Source: Planctomycetaceae bacterium
GTDB lineage: Bacteria; Planctomycetota; Planctomycetia; Planctomycetales; Planctomycetaceae
Assembly: GCA_024742875.1 (NCBI GenBank)
Contig: JANSXP010000012.1
Coordinates: forward strand, 83,180-147,179
Direction: 5' to 3'
Length of the DNA: 64,000 nt
Program-made: the position numbers and the translations under genes
Shown: positions 17,185-25,726 of the stretch, piece after piece
Position numbering within the stretch: the first letter of the stretch is position 1
Layout of the letters: each line of letters starts with the position of its first letter
The notes under the pieces: generated by a model
Databases searched by the model: none
What the model saw: the letters and a program-made list of their open reading frames with translations, nothing else
Told to the model about the DNA's origin: nothing

Positions 17185-18008
17185 GACGACTGCTCCTGCA
17201 GGCGGATGGATTCCACGCGAAACTGAAGTTCCAGGTCCCAGCACTCGTTGCGAATCCGCTGATCAAGATAGCAGAAAAACCAGGCCAGACGCACAATCGG
17301 GAAAGTGAGCCACAGCGTCAGCTGCAGAATCACCACCACCAGCGGATCGTCGAGCAGGCGGCTGGTGATATCATCCCACCAGTCCGGCCCGGCCACCAGT
17401 GTGCCGGCGACAATCGGCGCGTTGAACACCATCCCGGAAATGACGTCGAAAATCATGAACAGGCCGAACGCAAACAGCAGCCAGAAGCTGACAATCGTAA
17501 TTAGACGTCCCACGTTGCGTGAGTAGCCGCCACCTTTACCGAGCCACGACAGCCGCTGAGAAATCTGATTGAATGACGTGCGTTCCAAAAACATCACCTC
17601 CGGCAGATGCCCGGCCCACGCCATGACAAACAACAGTGGCAGCACCAGGCACAAACCACTGAGTCGGAAGATAGTTCCCACGAGAATATAAGCCAGCGCC
17701 CGCTTTCCAAGGCTCTTCAGGGCAAACCGCACACTGATTGGCACGCCAAAAACCTGAGGTCCGACGGTGGCCACCATCGCCCCGCTGGCGAGCATCGAAA
17801 AGAAGGCAAAGATCACCATCGACGGCACAAAAACGTCGTGCCGCATGGCATCCCCGAGCAGCCACACCAGCACGGAACACGGTATGGCAAAGCAGGCGGT
17901 CAGCTGCATCAGTGGCAAAGCAAAATGCCGGAAGAAAACAAACCCCAGATCGAGGCAGCCACCCACAGTTCGCCGTTCGACGGAGACAATGCAGTCTTCG
18001 ACTTTCAC
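17181..18008 (-). CDS. Polytopic membrane protein of the MoxR operon
   Basis: A 275-residue integral membrane protein with about six hydrophobic helices (near 25-50, 60-85, 105-130, 165-190, 225-250) and short charged loops. I recognise no named family. The C-terminus after the last helix is hydrophilic with FCYLDQRIRNECWDLELQ, resembling the end of bacterial "DUF975-like/glycerophosphoryl" membrane proteins found beside RDD and DUF4129 genes, but this is only a faint impression. It overlaps both neighbours by 4 nt, so it is fully embedded in the operon. Its role is presumably structural within the membrane complex. Confidence 0.8.
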   Translation of the reverse strand: MKVEDCIVSVERRTVGGCLDLGFVFFRHFALPLMQLTACFAIPCSVLVWLLGDAMRHDVFVPSMVIFAFFSMLASGAMVATVGPQVFGVPISVRFALKSLGKRALAYILVGTIFRLSGLCLVLPLLFVMAWAGHLPEVMFLERTSFNQISQRLSWLGKGGGYSRNVGRLITIVSFWLLFAFGLFMIFDVISGMVFNAPIVAGTLVAGPDWWDDITSRLLDDPLVVVILQLTLWLTFPIVRLAWFFCYLDQRIRNECWDLELQFRVESIRLQEQSS

Positions 18009-19063
18009 GCGTCCGACTCCTCGACAGAGCCCTGGCGACCGTCCATTTTCCCCTCTGTTTTGCCCTCAGCTCTGCCGTAGCTGGTGGCAATCTCAAACGT
18101 GCGGCGACCGCCGAATCGCAGATACATAAACACGAGGATCCACAGCAGGCTGCCGACCGTATACTTCACGGCATCCGGTAAAGGTGATGGCGAGAAATAG
18201 GCTTCAATCAGCGCGGCGATGGCCAGCATAAAGCCGGCCCCGCACGCCAGTTTCACGGCATCCAGTCCGTGCACACGCAATGACTGCAACCGGGAGTACT
18301 GCCCAGGATGCACCATCCCCCAGCCCAGCAGCAGACCGGCAGCGCCAGCCACCACAATGGCCGTCAGTTCAAAGGAACCGTGCGAGATGGCAAAGCTGAA
18401 GAAGTTATTGCCCAGCCCCTGATTGATCAGATAGCCGGTCACAGCCCCCAGACTGATGCCGTTGAACAGCAGCGTCACCACAGAGCCAATGCCAAACAGC
18501 ACACCGCGGGAGAAACACTGAAAGGCGATACCGATGTTGTGCTTCACGTAAAACCCGGCCATCAGCGTTCGCTCTTCGCCGTAGCGACGATCCATCTCAT
18601 CGTAGAATTTCTGAGAGTAGCTTTCGCTGGCATGCTCCAGTGCCACTTTGTCAGTCAGCAGCTCAGCCCGGACGGGATCTGTGGCCGCCACAATCATCGA
18701 CACCACAAAGGGGATCACAAACAGAGCCAGCGCCACAAAAAAGAAGGCGGCCCGCTCCCGCAGCAGGGCCGGAAATCCGTCGGACAAAAAATGCAGTGCC
18801 GTATGCACGGATCGGGGAGGTGAGCGATACAGGCAGTTATGCCCCTGGGCGACCAGGTCATTCAGATACTGCTCCAGGCGACTGCCCCATTCGCGACTTT
18901 GCACCAGCGACAGGTCGTAGCAGACAGAGCGGTACAGCGAAGACAGCCGCGTGATATCGCTCCCGTTCCACTTGCGCAGACGTTTGCCCTTCATGTCCTG
19001 CAGCAGCGATTCAAACTTCTGCCAGTCGGAACGACGCTGACGAATAAAGCGTTCACGATTCAT
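18005..19063 (-). CDS. Stage II sporulation protein M-like (SpoIIM) membrane protein
   Basis: The 352-residue product has a helical, charged N-terminal part (1-95) and five to six membrane helices in the SpoIIM/DUF95 arrangement, including the conserved-type stretch FFSFAISHGSFELTAIVVAG (about 221-240) and GLLLGWG. In Bacillus SpoIIM belongs to the septal peptidoglycan-degrading complex, but this organism shows no sporulation genes here; in other phyla SpoIIM-family proteins travel with RDD and MoxR genes, as in this operon. It overlaps the RDD gene and the next gene by 4 nt each. The C-terminal tail is charged and low in complexity. Confidence 0.87.
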   Translation of the reverse strand: MNRERFIRQRRSDWQKFESLLQDMKGKRLRKWNGSDITRLSSLYRSVCYDLSLVQSREWGSRLEQYLNDLVAQGHNCLYRSPPRSVHTALHFLSDGFPALLRERAAFFFVALALFVIPFVVSMIVAATDPVRAELLTDKVALEHASESYSQKFYDEMDRRYGEERTLMAGFYVKHNIGIAFQCFSRGVLFGIGSVVTLLFNGISLGAVTGYLINQGLGNNFFSFAISHGSFELTAIVVAGAAGLLLGWGMVHPGQYSRLQSLRVHGLDAVKLACGAGFMLAIAALIEAYFSPSPLPDAVKYTVGSLLWILVFMYLRFGGRRTFEIATSYGRAEGKTEGKMDGRQGSVEESDA

Positions 19064-20220
19064 GAGGTCGCCTCCGTGCTGCCAGTGTCTCCCCCAGCCC
19101 GATCAGTCGGGTGGGGCGCGGTGCCCGAATGATCGCCAACTGGCGGCTGCTCGGATGGAGACGCGGGCGATGAGACAGATGGAGGCCCGGAGGAAAGCCC
19201 GGACGGTGACGCGGCCGGCAGCGGATCCGCATCGGGCGAAACCAGCGTGACGGCCGATGGGTCGACGATCTGATCGATATTCAGGTCAGCCGCCGTCAGG
19301 GTTTCGGCCGCATCATACCGACCGGGATCCTGACTGAGCCGTTCTTCCTCCTGTCGCTTACGTGCCGCCGCATCTTCCGGGTCATCAGAAAACGTCTTCA
19401 GGACACGCTTGAGAAACAGCGTGTTAATCACGGGCGAATTGACAAAGTAGGTATTGGGATTTCGCGGATCCGGCGGCAGGTCTTCGTAACCCAGTCGTTC
19501 TCGCAGCGCTTCGGCCAGCGGACGCGCGATTTCTTCGCGGCGGCCATCGGAAATCAGTCGGTCGCCTTCGAACAGTCGCTCAATGACGGCCAGGGTCCGT
19601 TCCGGCACGTGAAACCGCCCCGAACACTGGGAGCGGGGAATGATGTCGACACCATGCGTCACTCCCGGCGTGCGGGTGATGAACTCTCGCGACTCATCGA
19701 CCACCATCGTGTCAAAAGCCAGATCGCCCAGACGCTGCATGCGTCGGTTGGCGGCCATTGTGACCAGCCCCGCGGTGTTCAGCGGGAATGGGGGCGTCTG
19801 TCCGCCCATGGCCAGAGGCAGCGAAGGAAAATACAGCAGGCCATCAGCCACCAGAAGCAGATTGCGACCGAACGCTTCAAACCAGCCTATGGGCGTTCCG
19901 TTAGTCCTGACAACGCGCAGATTCTGCATCCGCTTGCCGGGTGTCTGGCCATTCCAGAACGCCTCAAAGCAGGCGCCGTAAAGCCACGACATAAAAAACC
20001 AGAGCATAAAGACGAGCCCGGTCGCTGTCCCAAAGGACAGTCCCCAGGCACCGAACAGCAGATACACCAGCACAATGACGATGATCGCGATCAGGATTTT
20101 CAACAGCAGATCGAGCACCCACGACACGGCCCGCTTACCGGCTCCGGCAATGAGAAACTGAAAGTCGACGCCTTCCGGCGTTTCCACAGTGACTCGCGTG
20201 TCGACTTTTAGCTTGGACAT
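19060..20220 (-). CDS. RDD family membrane protein, first gene of the MoxR operon
   Basis: A 386-residue protein whose N-terminal half is an RDD domain: VLDLLLK helix (about 35-60), a second helix (about 64-85) and the signature NGQTPGKRMQNLRVVRTNGT (about 89-108) before a third helix. The C-terminal half is soluble, charged, and ends in a long Ser/Pro/Ala-rich tail. RDD proteins are membrane proteins of mostly unknown function, some acting as transporters. It is the promoter-proximal gene of seven genes joined by 4-nt overlaps or short gaps. The extended disordered tail is unusual for RDD proteins. Confidence 0.9.
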   Translation of the reverse strand: MSKLKVDTRVTVETPEGVDFQFLIAGAGKRAVSWVLDLLLKILIAIIVIVLVYLLFGAWGLSFGTATGLVFMLWFFMSWLYGACFEAFWNGQTPGKRMQNLRVVRTNGTPIGWFEAFGRNLLLVADGLLYFPSLPLAMGGQTPPFPLNTAGLVTMAANRRMQRLGDLAFDTMVVDESREFITRTPGVTHGVDIIPRSQCSGRFHVPERTLAVIERLFEGDRLISDGRREEIARPLAEALRERLGYEDLPPDPRNPNTYFVNSPVINTLFLKRVLKTFSDDPEDAAARKRQEEERLSQDPGRYDAAETLTAADLNIDQIVDPSAVTLVSPDADPLPAASPSGLSSGPPSVSSPASPSEQPPVGDHSGTAPHPTDRAGGDTGSTEATS

Positions 20221-20478
20221 GAACGGGAAAGTTATTGTTCAGTGAACGGGATCAACACGTGATACCGAGGATGACAGAAGGCGGCAATGGCTGCAAGTTG
20301 TCTGTTTTTTGCCTCACTTTCGCGATGTCCGTCAGAATCCCGGGATAACCGTAAACGGACCGACAATAGCGGCAAAACGGTCATCCGCAGTCACGAAGCA
20401 ACGCAGGTCATGGGCCGCCAGATCAAAATGTCTGCCAAAACGCCTTTCCGCTGTCTTCGTTGGCGGCCGTCCAAACGC

Positions 20479-21408
20479 TCACCGCAGCGGCAGATAAATG
20501 TCGGTCAGTAGTTCTTCGCTGGGAACGTCATCCGAGCAGTTGTGGTAAATCTCGAAAGTGCCGATCTTCTGCTGCTTCAGTTTGCGATAGCGAATGTGCT
20601 GGTGCGCAATGCTCCACGGATTGCCCAGGTGTTCGTAGCTGCCCGTGTGAGTCACCTGAAAGGCCTGAGACTCCGGCATCGACCAGACAGACATCGTGGA
20701 CGGTGGCTTAACGTCCTGATCGATCATGTATCCGGCCGTAAAATCAAACTTCAACTGCTTCACGTCGAAGCCATGGTAGACGGCCATCACGCGTCCCTCC
20801 GGACAGAGGCCGGCCGCCTCCAGCTGCTGCTTTGCCTGCTGGACCGCCTGATGCATCACCGGGCCAATGTCTTTCATCTCGCACGTTTGACGCACGCCCG
20901 CCATTCGCACCGGCCCCACAAACGTGGGGCCCACGATGTTGTTGTCGCTCAAAACCCGACCGGTCTCAATCCACTCTTTGAGCATCTTCAGCCCGCGGGC
21001 GTAGTCCATGCCAATAAATGACTTCAGCGACGGAATCATCCAGAACAGAAACCACGGCATGGAACCCTTCATGGACCAGGTAATCGTCGTCCCGCTGCCT
21101 TCAGGCACCAGATCGAAGCCCACTTCCGCCACCGACTTAAACGGTTTGAGGAAACGAATCTCCGAGACAATCTTTGATGGCGATGTCAGCTCCTGATGCG
21201 TCATCCCGCCAGCCCCTGTGACTTCGCCTTCCCACGAATACGTGGAGCCGACAGACGAGGGGTCATCGGAGACCGTAACCTTCGCATCAGGCTCGGCAAT
21301 CAGCCACGGTGACCACCTGGTCCACGTTCCAAAGTCACTGACAACGGCAAAAACCTGTTCCGGCGCGGCGTCGATGAAGATCGAACGTTCAACAAGGTAA
21401 GAGGGCAT
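20479..21408 (-). CDS. SRPBCC domain fused to GyrI-like (AraC effector-binding) domain
   Basis: The 309-residue protein has two ligand-binding modules. Residues 1-155 form an SRPBCC/polyketide-cyclase domain (SIFIDAAPEQVFAVVSDFGTW at about 9-29, GGMTHQEL). Residues about 170-309 form a GyrI-like domain, with VYHGFDVKQLKFDFTAGYMI, VTHTGSYEHLG and the family's C-terminal EIYHNCSDDVPSEELLTDIY. Both folds bind small hydrophobic ligands; there is no DNA-binding domain, so it is not a transcription factor by itself. ATG 21408 fits the SRPBCC N-terminus; an upstream frame adds a few basic residues. It stands alone on the minus strand. Confidence 0.87.
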   Translation of the reverse strand: MPSYLVERSIFIDAAPEQVFAVVSDFGTWTRWSPWLIAEPDAKVTVSDDPSSVGSTYSWEGEVTGAGGMTHQELTSPSKIVSEIRFLKPFKSVAEVGFDLVPEGSGTTITWSMKGSMPWFLFWMIPSLKSFIGMDYARGLKMLKEWIETGRVLSDNNIVGPTFVGPVRMAGVRQTCEMKDIGPVMHQAVQQAKQQLEAAGLCPEGRVMAVYHGFDVKQLKFDFTAGYMIDQDVKPPSTMSVWSMPESQAFQVTHTGSYEHLGNPWSIAHQHIRYRKLKQQKIGTFEIYHNCSDDVPSEELLTDIYLPLR

Positions 21409-21575
21409 AGATACGACTTTACGAAAAACGAAAACACGCATTCGGTCCCGCCTGACGTGCTCTCAAACGGTCACCTGCGGTAAACGGTACGAGCGGTCCG
21501 TACTTGTGGCAAGTCGGCCGAGATTCTGCGCGATATTCGGCCCACTTTTGTTGTTCTGTGCGACACGTGATCCAC

Positions 21576-21607
21576 AAAAAGGCGAGTTGACTCATCGCCA
21601 ACTCGCC
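21576..21607 (-). terminator. Rho-independent terminator after the DUF1559 gene
   Basis: A 9-bp stem GGCGAGTTG/CAACTCGCC (21581-21589 with 21599-21607) with a 9-nt loop is followed on the minus strand by five T residues. It lies about 50 nt beyond the stop of the DUF1559 gene. Confidence 0.78.
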
Positions 21608-21653
21608 CCTCGATCATTGCAGATAACGGCGGTCGCCGTGGCATCTGTCGGCC

Positions 21654-22637
21654 CTAAAACTCACCCACCACTTCGCCGTCGGCTCGCTCGCCAAGACGGC
21701 GAAACGTGTCGAAATCAATGTTCTGGCTCAGAAAGTGAACCGAACCATCGGCCAGCAGAAACTGCACACCGCCGGTGTGCTGGCTGCTGAAGTGGACGAT
21801 GTGGTTGGTCTGATTGGGCGTATTGTGCATCTGCATCATGCCCATCATGGCCGGCTGCCCGACGTGTCCGAGAATCATCGACGCCGGACCTTCGGTCATA
21901 CCGGTCATCATACCCTGCATGCCGGCGTTGCGAATGACGCCAGGAATGGCGGCATACCATGTCGTAAAGGCGTCCACCGGCTGAGCCACCTGATTGAACT
22001 GATGCCGCGCTTGGCGTTCTCCCACACAAATCGTGTTGGAGGTGCCGTCAGTGATATCACGAAATCGAATTCGACTGTTACGAAAGAAGATGCCCGAAGC
22101 GCGCCCTGGGTTCATCGTGGCGCTGGCGTAGCCGAGGATGCCCGGGTAATTCGAACGTGGCAGACGATAGGTCACGCCGTTGGTATCGGTGACCTCAAAC
22201 GTGTCCGGAGCGGAGTCAGAGGGACACAGGAACGACGTCAGAACCGTGTTCTGTACAAATGCGCGATTGACGACATCCGCCGCGTCCAGATTCGTATCCA
22301 CCTGCTCAAACAGATTGCCCTGTTCGATCTGCGGCAGCAGAGCAAAAGACCACGCGTAGCCGGGACCCGTTTCGGCGCTGATTGGGTCAGCGGACGACAT
22401 GCCACGTGCCGTGTAACCGGGCGGAAAGGTGCTGTAGATGTCGTGATAGTTGTGCAGCGCGATGCCCAGTTGCCTGAGGTTGTTGCGGCACTGGGTGCGT
22501 CGAGCGGCTGCTCTTGCCTGCTGCACGGCGGGCAGGAGCAGGGCGATCAGGATAGCGATGATGGCAATCACCACCAGAAGTTCAATGAGTGTAAAACCAC
22601 GCTGACGTGGTGAAGAGTGTTTGCTGAAATAGCGCAT
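21654..22637 (-). CDS. DUF1559 prepilin-like secreted protein
   Basis: A 327-residue member of the planctomycete DUF1559 (SBP_bac_10) family. The type IV prepilin signal is complete: RQRGFTLIELLVVIAIIAIL at about 12-31, with cleavage expected after the Gly and N-methylation of Phe. It is followed by the invariant-type LLPAVQQARAAARR and CRNNLRQLGIALHNYHD. The C-terminus has the H-x-G/ADG element (HTGGVQFLLADGSVHFLS). The family is massively expanded in planctomycetes and is thought to form pseudopilus-like surface structures; no secretion genes are adjacent. It is terminated by a clear hairpin. Confidence 0.95.
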   Translation of the reverse strand: MRYFSKHSSPRQRGFTLIELLVVIAIIAILIALLLPAVQQARAAARRTQCRNNLRQLGIALHNYHDIYSTFPPGYTARGMSSADPISAETGPGYAWSFALLPQIEQGNLFEQVDTNLDAADVVNRAFVQNTVLTSFLCPSDSAPDTFEVTDTNGVTYRLPRSNYPGILGYASATMNPGRASGIFFRNSRIRFRDITDGTSNTICVGERQARHQFNQVAQPVDAFTTWYAAIPGVIRNAGMQGMMTGMTEGPASMILGHVGQPAMMGMMQMHNTPNQTNHIVHFSSQHTGGVQFLLADGSVHFLSQNIDFDTFRRLGERADGEVVGEF

Positions 22638-22979
22638 AAGAAATAGATCCGTTTGCGTAAGGTGTGGACAAAAGAGCGTGCATCAGAGCGCAGCCGAATG
22701 CCGCGAAACCGGTCGGTCATAAGAGCGGGCGGCGAGTCGGCCGGCACGAAAGCAATCAGCCAAAGCGGCGGACGGCGTGTCGCAATCAGACGGCCGCGCG
22801 GGCCCGGACTGGGCACAACACACAGTCAGACTCTGCATTCACCGAATGGCAGTTTGCCCCGTGAGGGCACTGACGCATCACGAACAGACGGCCGCGGCTA
22901 AGACCCGGCCCTGACACATTTCAAGATGCCTCAGAGGCGAATCACTGACGTGCCTCAGCGCAGGCTGAGGCCGCAGCGG
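22638..22979. other. Intergenic region upstream of the DUF1559 gene
   Basis: About 340 bases without a gene I can support. It should hold the DUF1559 promoter, which I could not pinpoint. Near its right end an 8-bp hairpin GCCTCAGC/GCTGAGGC (22952-22959 with 22964-22971) lies just after the stop of the Cys-rich gene, but it has no T-run. Confidence 0.5.
22952..22971 (-). terminator. Possible terminator hairpin after the Cys-rich gene
   Basis: A perfect 8-bp stem with a 4-nt loop, 8 nt downstream of the stop codon at 22980. No U-tract follows on the minus strand, so it may be an mRNA-end stabilising hairpin rather than an intrinsic terminator. Confidence 0.4.
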
Positions 22980-23606
22980 TCAGGCGATTTTCGAACCACC
23001 CAGCTGCTGGGGCGGACGCAAAGGAGGTTCCGGAGGCTGAGCCGAGCAGTGCTCACTGAGTAGCCGTAACCGCTGCGTCATCGTCAGCATCGAAGACACT
23101 CGGACACGCAGCGGCCGCACGCGCGGCATATGCACGGCCACATGAGTGACCGTGTCACCGCACGGACACCGAGAGACAGCTCCCCAGCGTGGAATTTCGC
23201 CAGCCGGCAGCGTCTTGCCAGCGTCGGCCACTCTATTCACATTGTTGCAGCACGAGCCTGATGACGACTTAGCCGCCTTTTCGCAGGCCGGACAGGTCGC
23301 ACTGGCACTGGCACTGGCTGGACTGGTCGTCGCCGCGTTTGCCTGCTTTTTCTCGGCCTGCCCTGTGTCGGCCTGCCCGGTGTCGGCCTGCCCGGTGTCG
23401 GCCTGCTGACAGCAGACTCGCGACAAACGGGTCGTCATTGATGGATCAGTCGTGCAACAGCAGGTACCCGCCGCGCGATCAGCGACGGAACACTGACAGT
23501 GGTCGCCGCAGCACGAGCCCGAAACCAGACGCACCCCTTCTGTGGGCACAAACGTGGTGCTCAACAGCAGAATGATTTGTAACAGGGCCACATTTCGCAC
23601 AACCAA
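22980..23606 (-). CDS. Cys-rich exported protein with pentapeptide repeats
   Basis: The 208-residue product starts with a signal peptide-like segment (MVVRNVALLQIILLLSTTF) and then shows many cysteines: CCGDHCQC, TCCCTT, CCQQ, CPACEK, CCNN, CPCGD. Between them are three exact ADTGQ repeats encoded by 15-bp tandem repeats. The C-terminal part is basic with an amphipathic MLTMTQRLRLLSEHC segment and a Pro-rich end. Clustered CxxC/CC pairs suggest metal binding or disulfide cross-linking outside the cytoplasm. I know no family for it. Upstream and downstream genes are on the same strand but well separated. Confidence 0.65.
   Translation of the reverse strand: MVVRNVALLQIILLLSTTFVPTEGVRLVSGSCCGDHCQCSVADRAAGTCCCTTDPSMTTRLSRVCCQQADTGQADTGQADTGQAEKKQANAATTSPASASASATCPACEKAAKSSSGSCCNNVNRVADAGKTLPAGEIPRWGAVSRCPCGDTVTHVAVHMPRVRPLRVRVSSMLTMTQRLRLLSEHCSAQPPEPPLRPPQQLGGSKIA
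23365..23409. repeat. 15-bp tandem repeat, three copies
   Basis: The unit gtgtcggcctgcccg occurs in tandem (third copy differs at its end) inside the Cys-rich gene and encodes the ADTGQ repeats on the minus strand. Confidence 0.9.
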
Positions 23607-23739
23607 CTCCTGCCGACCAGCGTAGACGTGCTCCGTTGATCACGTCAATCCGGCAGAATTCCGTTTGGCAGAATTCCCAATCTGGAAAACCTTCTCCCGA
23701 AAGGCGGCGAGTTGGCTTCGCTGCGGCAATCAGAAGCGC

Positions 23740-23774
23740 AAAAAAAAGCCCCCATCCCAACGTGGGACAGGGGC
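23740..23774 (-). terminator. Rho-independent terminator after the EF-hand gene
   Basis: Stem GCCCC/GGGGC plus TCCCA/TGGGA separated by a symmetric 2-nt internal loop (23748-23774), followed on the minus strand by eight T residues. It lies about 50 nt beyond the EF-hand gene and probably ends the whole minus-strand unit that begins near 31.9 kb. Confidence 0.85.
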
Positions 23775-23822
23775 GATCAATGTTCATCAATCCGATGACC
23801 CTGCGGGCTTAACGCACAGTGT

Positions 23823-24362
23823 CTACTGCCCCGGCTTTTTCGGCTTGATGCCCGCGCCGCCAATGGTCTCCTCGGCGCCCGCGCCTTTACCTTTGCCTCT
23901 GCCAGCGCCGCCTTTGCCCTTGCCCGCTCCCTGGGCACCACCGGCTCCTCCTTTGCCCCGGCCGCGCTGGCCCGCCTGACCGCCCGCACGACGTTCCTGC
24001 ATGGCTTTGAGCGCCATTGTCAGTTCCGCCAGACTCAGCTTCTGGTCACCGTCTTTGTCAAACTCCTGAATCATGCGTTTGGCAACAGCAGCCGGATCGC
24101 GGTCGCCCATTTGCCCACTACCCTGCTGGCCCTTTCCTTTGCCCTTGCCCTGACCGCCCTGGCCCTGACCGCCCTGGCCCTGACCACCTTTGCCTTTGCC
24201 GCCTTTCCCCTTGCCTTTGCCATCCTGCTGCGGGGCGGCAAATGCGACAGTCGACATCACGGGCAGTGCCACACTGCCTGCCAGCATCTTCGCCAGAAAG
24301 CCGCGGCGTTTCGGGTCAACGTGTTCCAGGGCCTTTGTCGTTTCGGTTACGTTCGGTTTCAT
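23823..24362 (-). CDS. Exported Gly/Lys-rich protein with an EF-hand
   Basis: A 179-residue protein with a Tat-like signal (DPKRRGFLAKMLAGSVALP, about 16-34). The mature part has long GKGKGG/GQGQGG low-complexity blocks on both sides of a single canonical EF-hand calcium loop, DKDGDQKLSLAE at 102-113 with all standard ligand positions. The ATG at 24362 is preceded by AGGAG, which rules out a longer start. It is the last gene before a strong terminator and follows the PqqD-methyltransferase gene by 88 nt. Calcium binding in the cell envelope or outside is likely; the partner is unknown. The basic Gly-rich blocks could bind polyanions. Confidence 0.8.
   Translation of the reverse strand: MKPNVTETTKALEHVDPKRRGFLAKMLAGSVALPVMSTVAFAAPQQDGKGKGKGGKGKGGQGQGGQGQGGQGKGKGKGQQGSGQMGDRDPAAVAKRMIQEFDKDGDQKLSLAELTMALKAMQERRAGGQAGQRGRGKGGAGGAQGAGKGKGGAGRGKGKGAGAEETIGGAGIKPKKPGQ
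24148..24188. repeat. 15-bp repeats encoding GQGGQ units
   Basis: The unit ccctgaccgccctgg is repeated twice exactly, with a degenerate third copy, inside the EF-hand gene and encodes part of its GQGQGG block. Confidence 0.75.
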
Positions 24363-24450
24363 CGATTGCTCCTGATGGGAGGTGACAGGTTGAGGTGCAG
24401 GCTTGCGGACGTTGCCGACAGAACAGTCAGCATCGTCTGCAGCCCGCCAG

Positions 24451-25659
24451 CTAAAATCCGGACAGGCAAACAAACAGCCCGTCCACAGGTGATCCATATT
24501 CCATACGCAGGAAGGCTTCCCGGTCGTACGCGACGCTCAGCCCCGCTGATCTGGCCGCTGCATCCACATGCGTTCGATGGTGCACATAGCGGCCGTTGTC
24601 CGTCAGCTGATGCTGCCCGGAGTCCGCCCGTTCCACAGAAAAAGCGATCACACCATCTTCGCTGAGCCGCTCTGCGGCCAGACGCAGGACGGGGCTCAGA
24701 TCGCCAAAGTAAATGAATGTGTCGCAGGCAATGATCAGGTCAAATGTCTCGCAGGTGTGCTGCAGCCAGTCGGTGACTTCGGCGGTGTGCAGGTCGTCGT
24801 AAATGCCGCGCTCCGCCGCCCGCTCGACCATTTCTGCAGACAGATCCACGCCCACCAGACGTTCGGCCCGCGCGTGAACGGCCAATCCGGCAAGCCCCGT
24901 GCCGCAGCCCAGATCCAGAATGCGCAGGCCGCTTCGATCCGCCAGAACTTCATCGATCACACTGGTCAGATGCACTGGCCCTTCATACCCCAGTTCGCCG
25001 CACATGTTCGATTCATAAAAGGAGGCAAACCGCTGATACAACTGACGAATGCATTCATCAGGCACACGCTCCGGCGGCGCTTCATCCCGCAGGGAGGTCA
25101 GGAGATGCCGCACTTCGGCATCGTCGGGAACCAGTTTCAGGTAGCTACCAAAGGCCTCACGAGCGGCTTCGCGTCGCCCCAGGATATGGGCCAGTTCGCC
25201 CAGTTCACGCAGCAGTTGCGGCTGATCGGGAGCCAGTTGCACGGCGTGTTCCTGACACACGAACGCGGCCTGCACATAACCGTCGTCCCGCAGGCTGTCA
25301 GCACGCTCCGCCAGATCGGCGGCCGTCAGTCTGCCGGCATCGCCCTCCGCCTGTGCGTCTGCGGACGCCGCCTCGTCCGGCTGTTGCAGCAGGCGGCTGG
25401 AGGTCGCTTCGGCAATCCAGGCCAGGACGGCGACGCGGGTATCGATGGCGTCGTCAGCGGCGTCAGCGGCGTTTGGCAAAACGCCGGCAGCGATGTCGAC
25501 AATCTGCTCCACCGTGTTGGAGCCATTGCACAGTTCCAGCAGGAACGCGGCAGCCGGATTCAGCTCATGAAACTGATTGCTGTCCAGGTCGTAGACCACA
25601 TAGCCGTCGGCCACCAGAGAAACCAGCGCACGCGGGTTGAGCACAGGAACGTTCATCAA
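24451..25659 (-). CDS. PqqD-like - TPR - SAM methyltransferase fusion
   Basis: The 402-residue protein joins three modules. Residues 1-90 look like a PqqD/RiPP-recognition-type domain (VADGYVVYDLDSNQFHELNP, about 16-35, then AAFLLELCNGSNTVEQIVD). Residues about 110-190 form TPR-like helical repeats (ELGELAHILGRREAAREAFG). Residues about 200-402 are a class I methyltransferase with the SAM loop ILDLGCGTGLAGLA at 247-260 and a motif IACDTFIYFGDLS. PqqD domains bind peptide substrates for modification, so a peptide or protein methyl acceptor is a reasonable guess. It follows DUF1501 by 67 nt and precedes the EF-hand gene. Confidence 0.8.
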   Translation of the reverse strand: MMNVPVLNPRALVSLVADGYVVYDLDSNQFHELNPAAAFLLELCNGSNTVEQIVDIAAGVLPNAADAADDAIDTRVAVLAWIAEATSSRLLQQPDEAASADAQAEGDAGRLTAADLAERADSLRDDGYVQAAFVCQEHAVQLAPDQPQLLRELGELAHILGRREAAREAFGSYLKLVPDDAEVRHLLTSLRDEAPPERVPDECIRQLYQRFASFYESNMCGELGYEGPVHLTSVIDEVLADRSGLRILDLGCGTGLAGLAVHARAERLVGVDLSAEMVERAAERGIYDDLHTAEVTDWLQHTCETFDLIIACDTFIYFGDLSPVLRLAAERLSEDGVIAFSVERADSGQHQLTDNGRYVHHRTHVDAAARSAGLSVAYDREAFLRMEYGSPVDGLFVCLSGF

Positions 25660-25726
25660 CGAGCCCCCCCAGCGTGTTTGTGGCAGATCTGATTTGACCA
25701 GCAGCGATCCATAAACACCTCCCGAC

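Noticed and set aside
18005..19063. Sporulation operon
   Set aside because: Only SpoIIM similarity is present; its neighbours are RDD/MoxR genes, and the family occurs widely in non-sporulating bacteria.
21654..22637. Type II secretion or type IV pilus locus
   Set aside because: Only the prepilin-like DUF1559 protein is present; no secretion ATPase, platform protein or peptidase is nearby.
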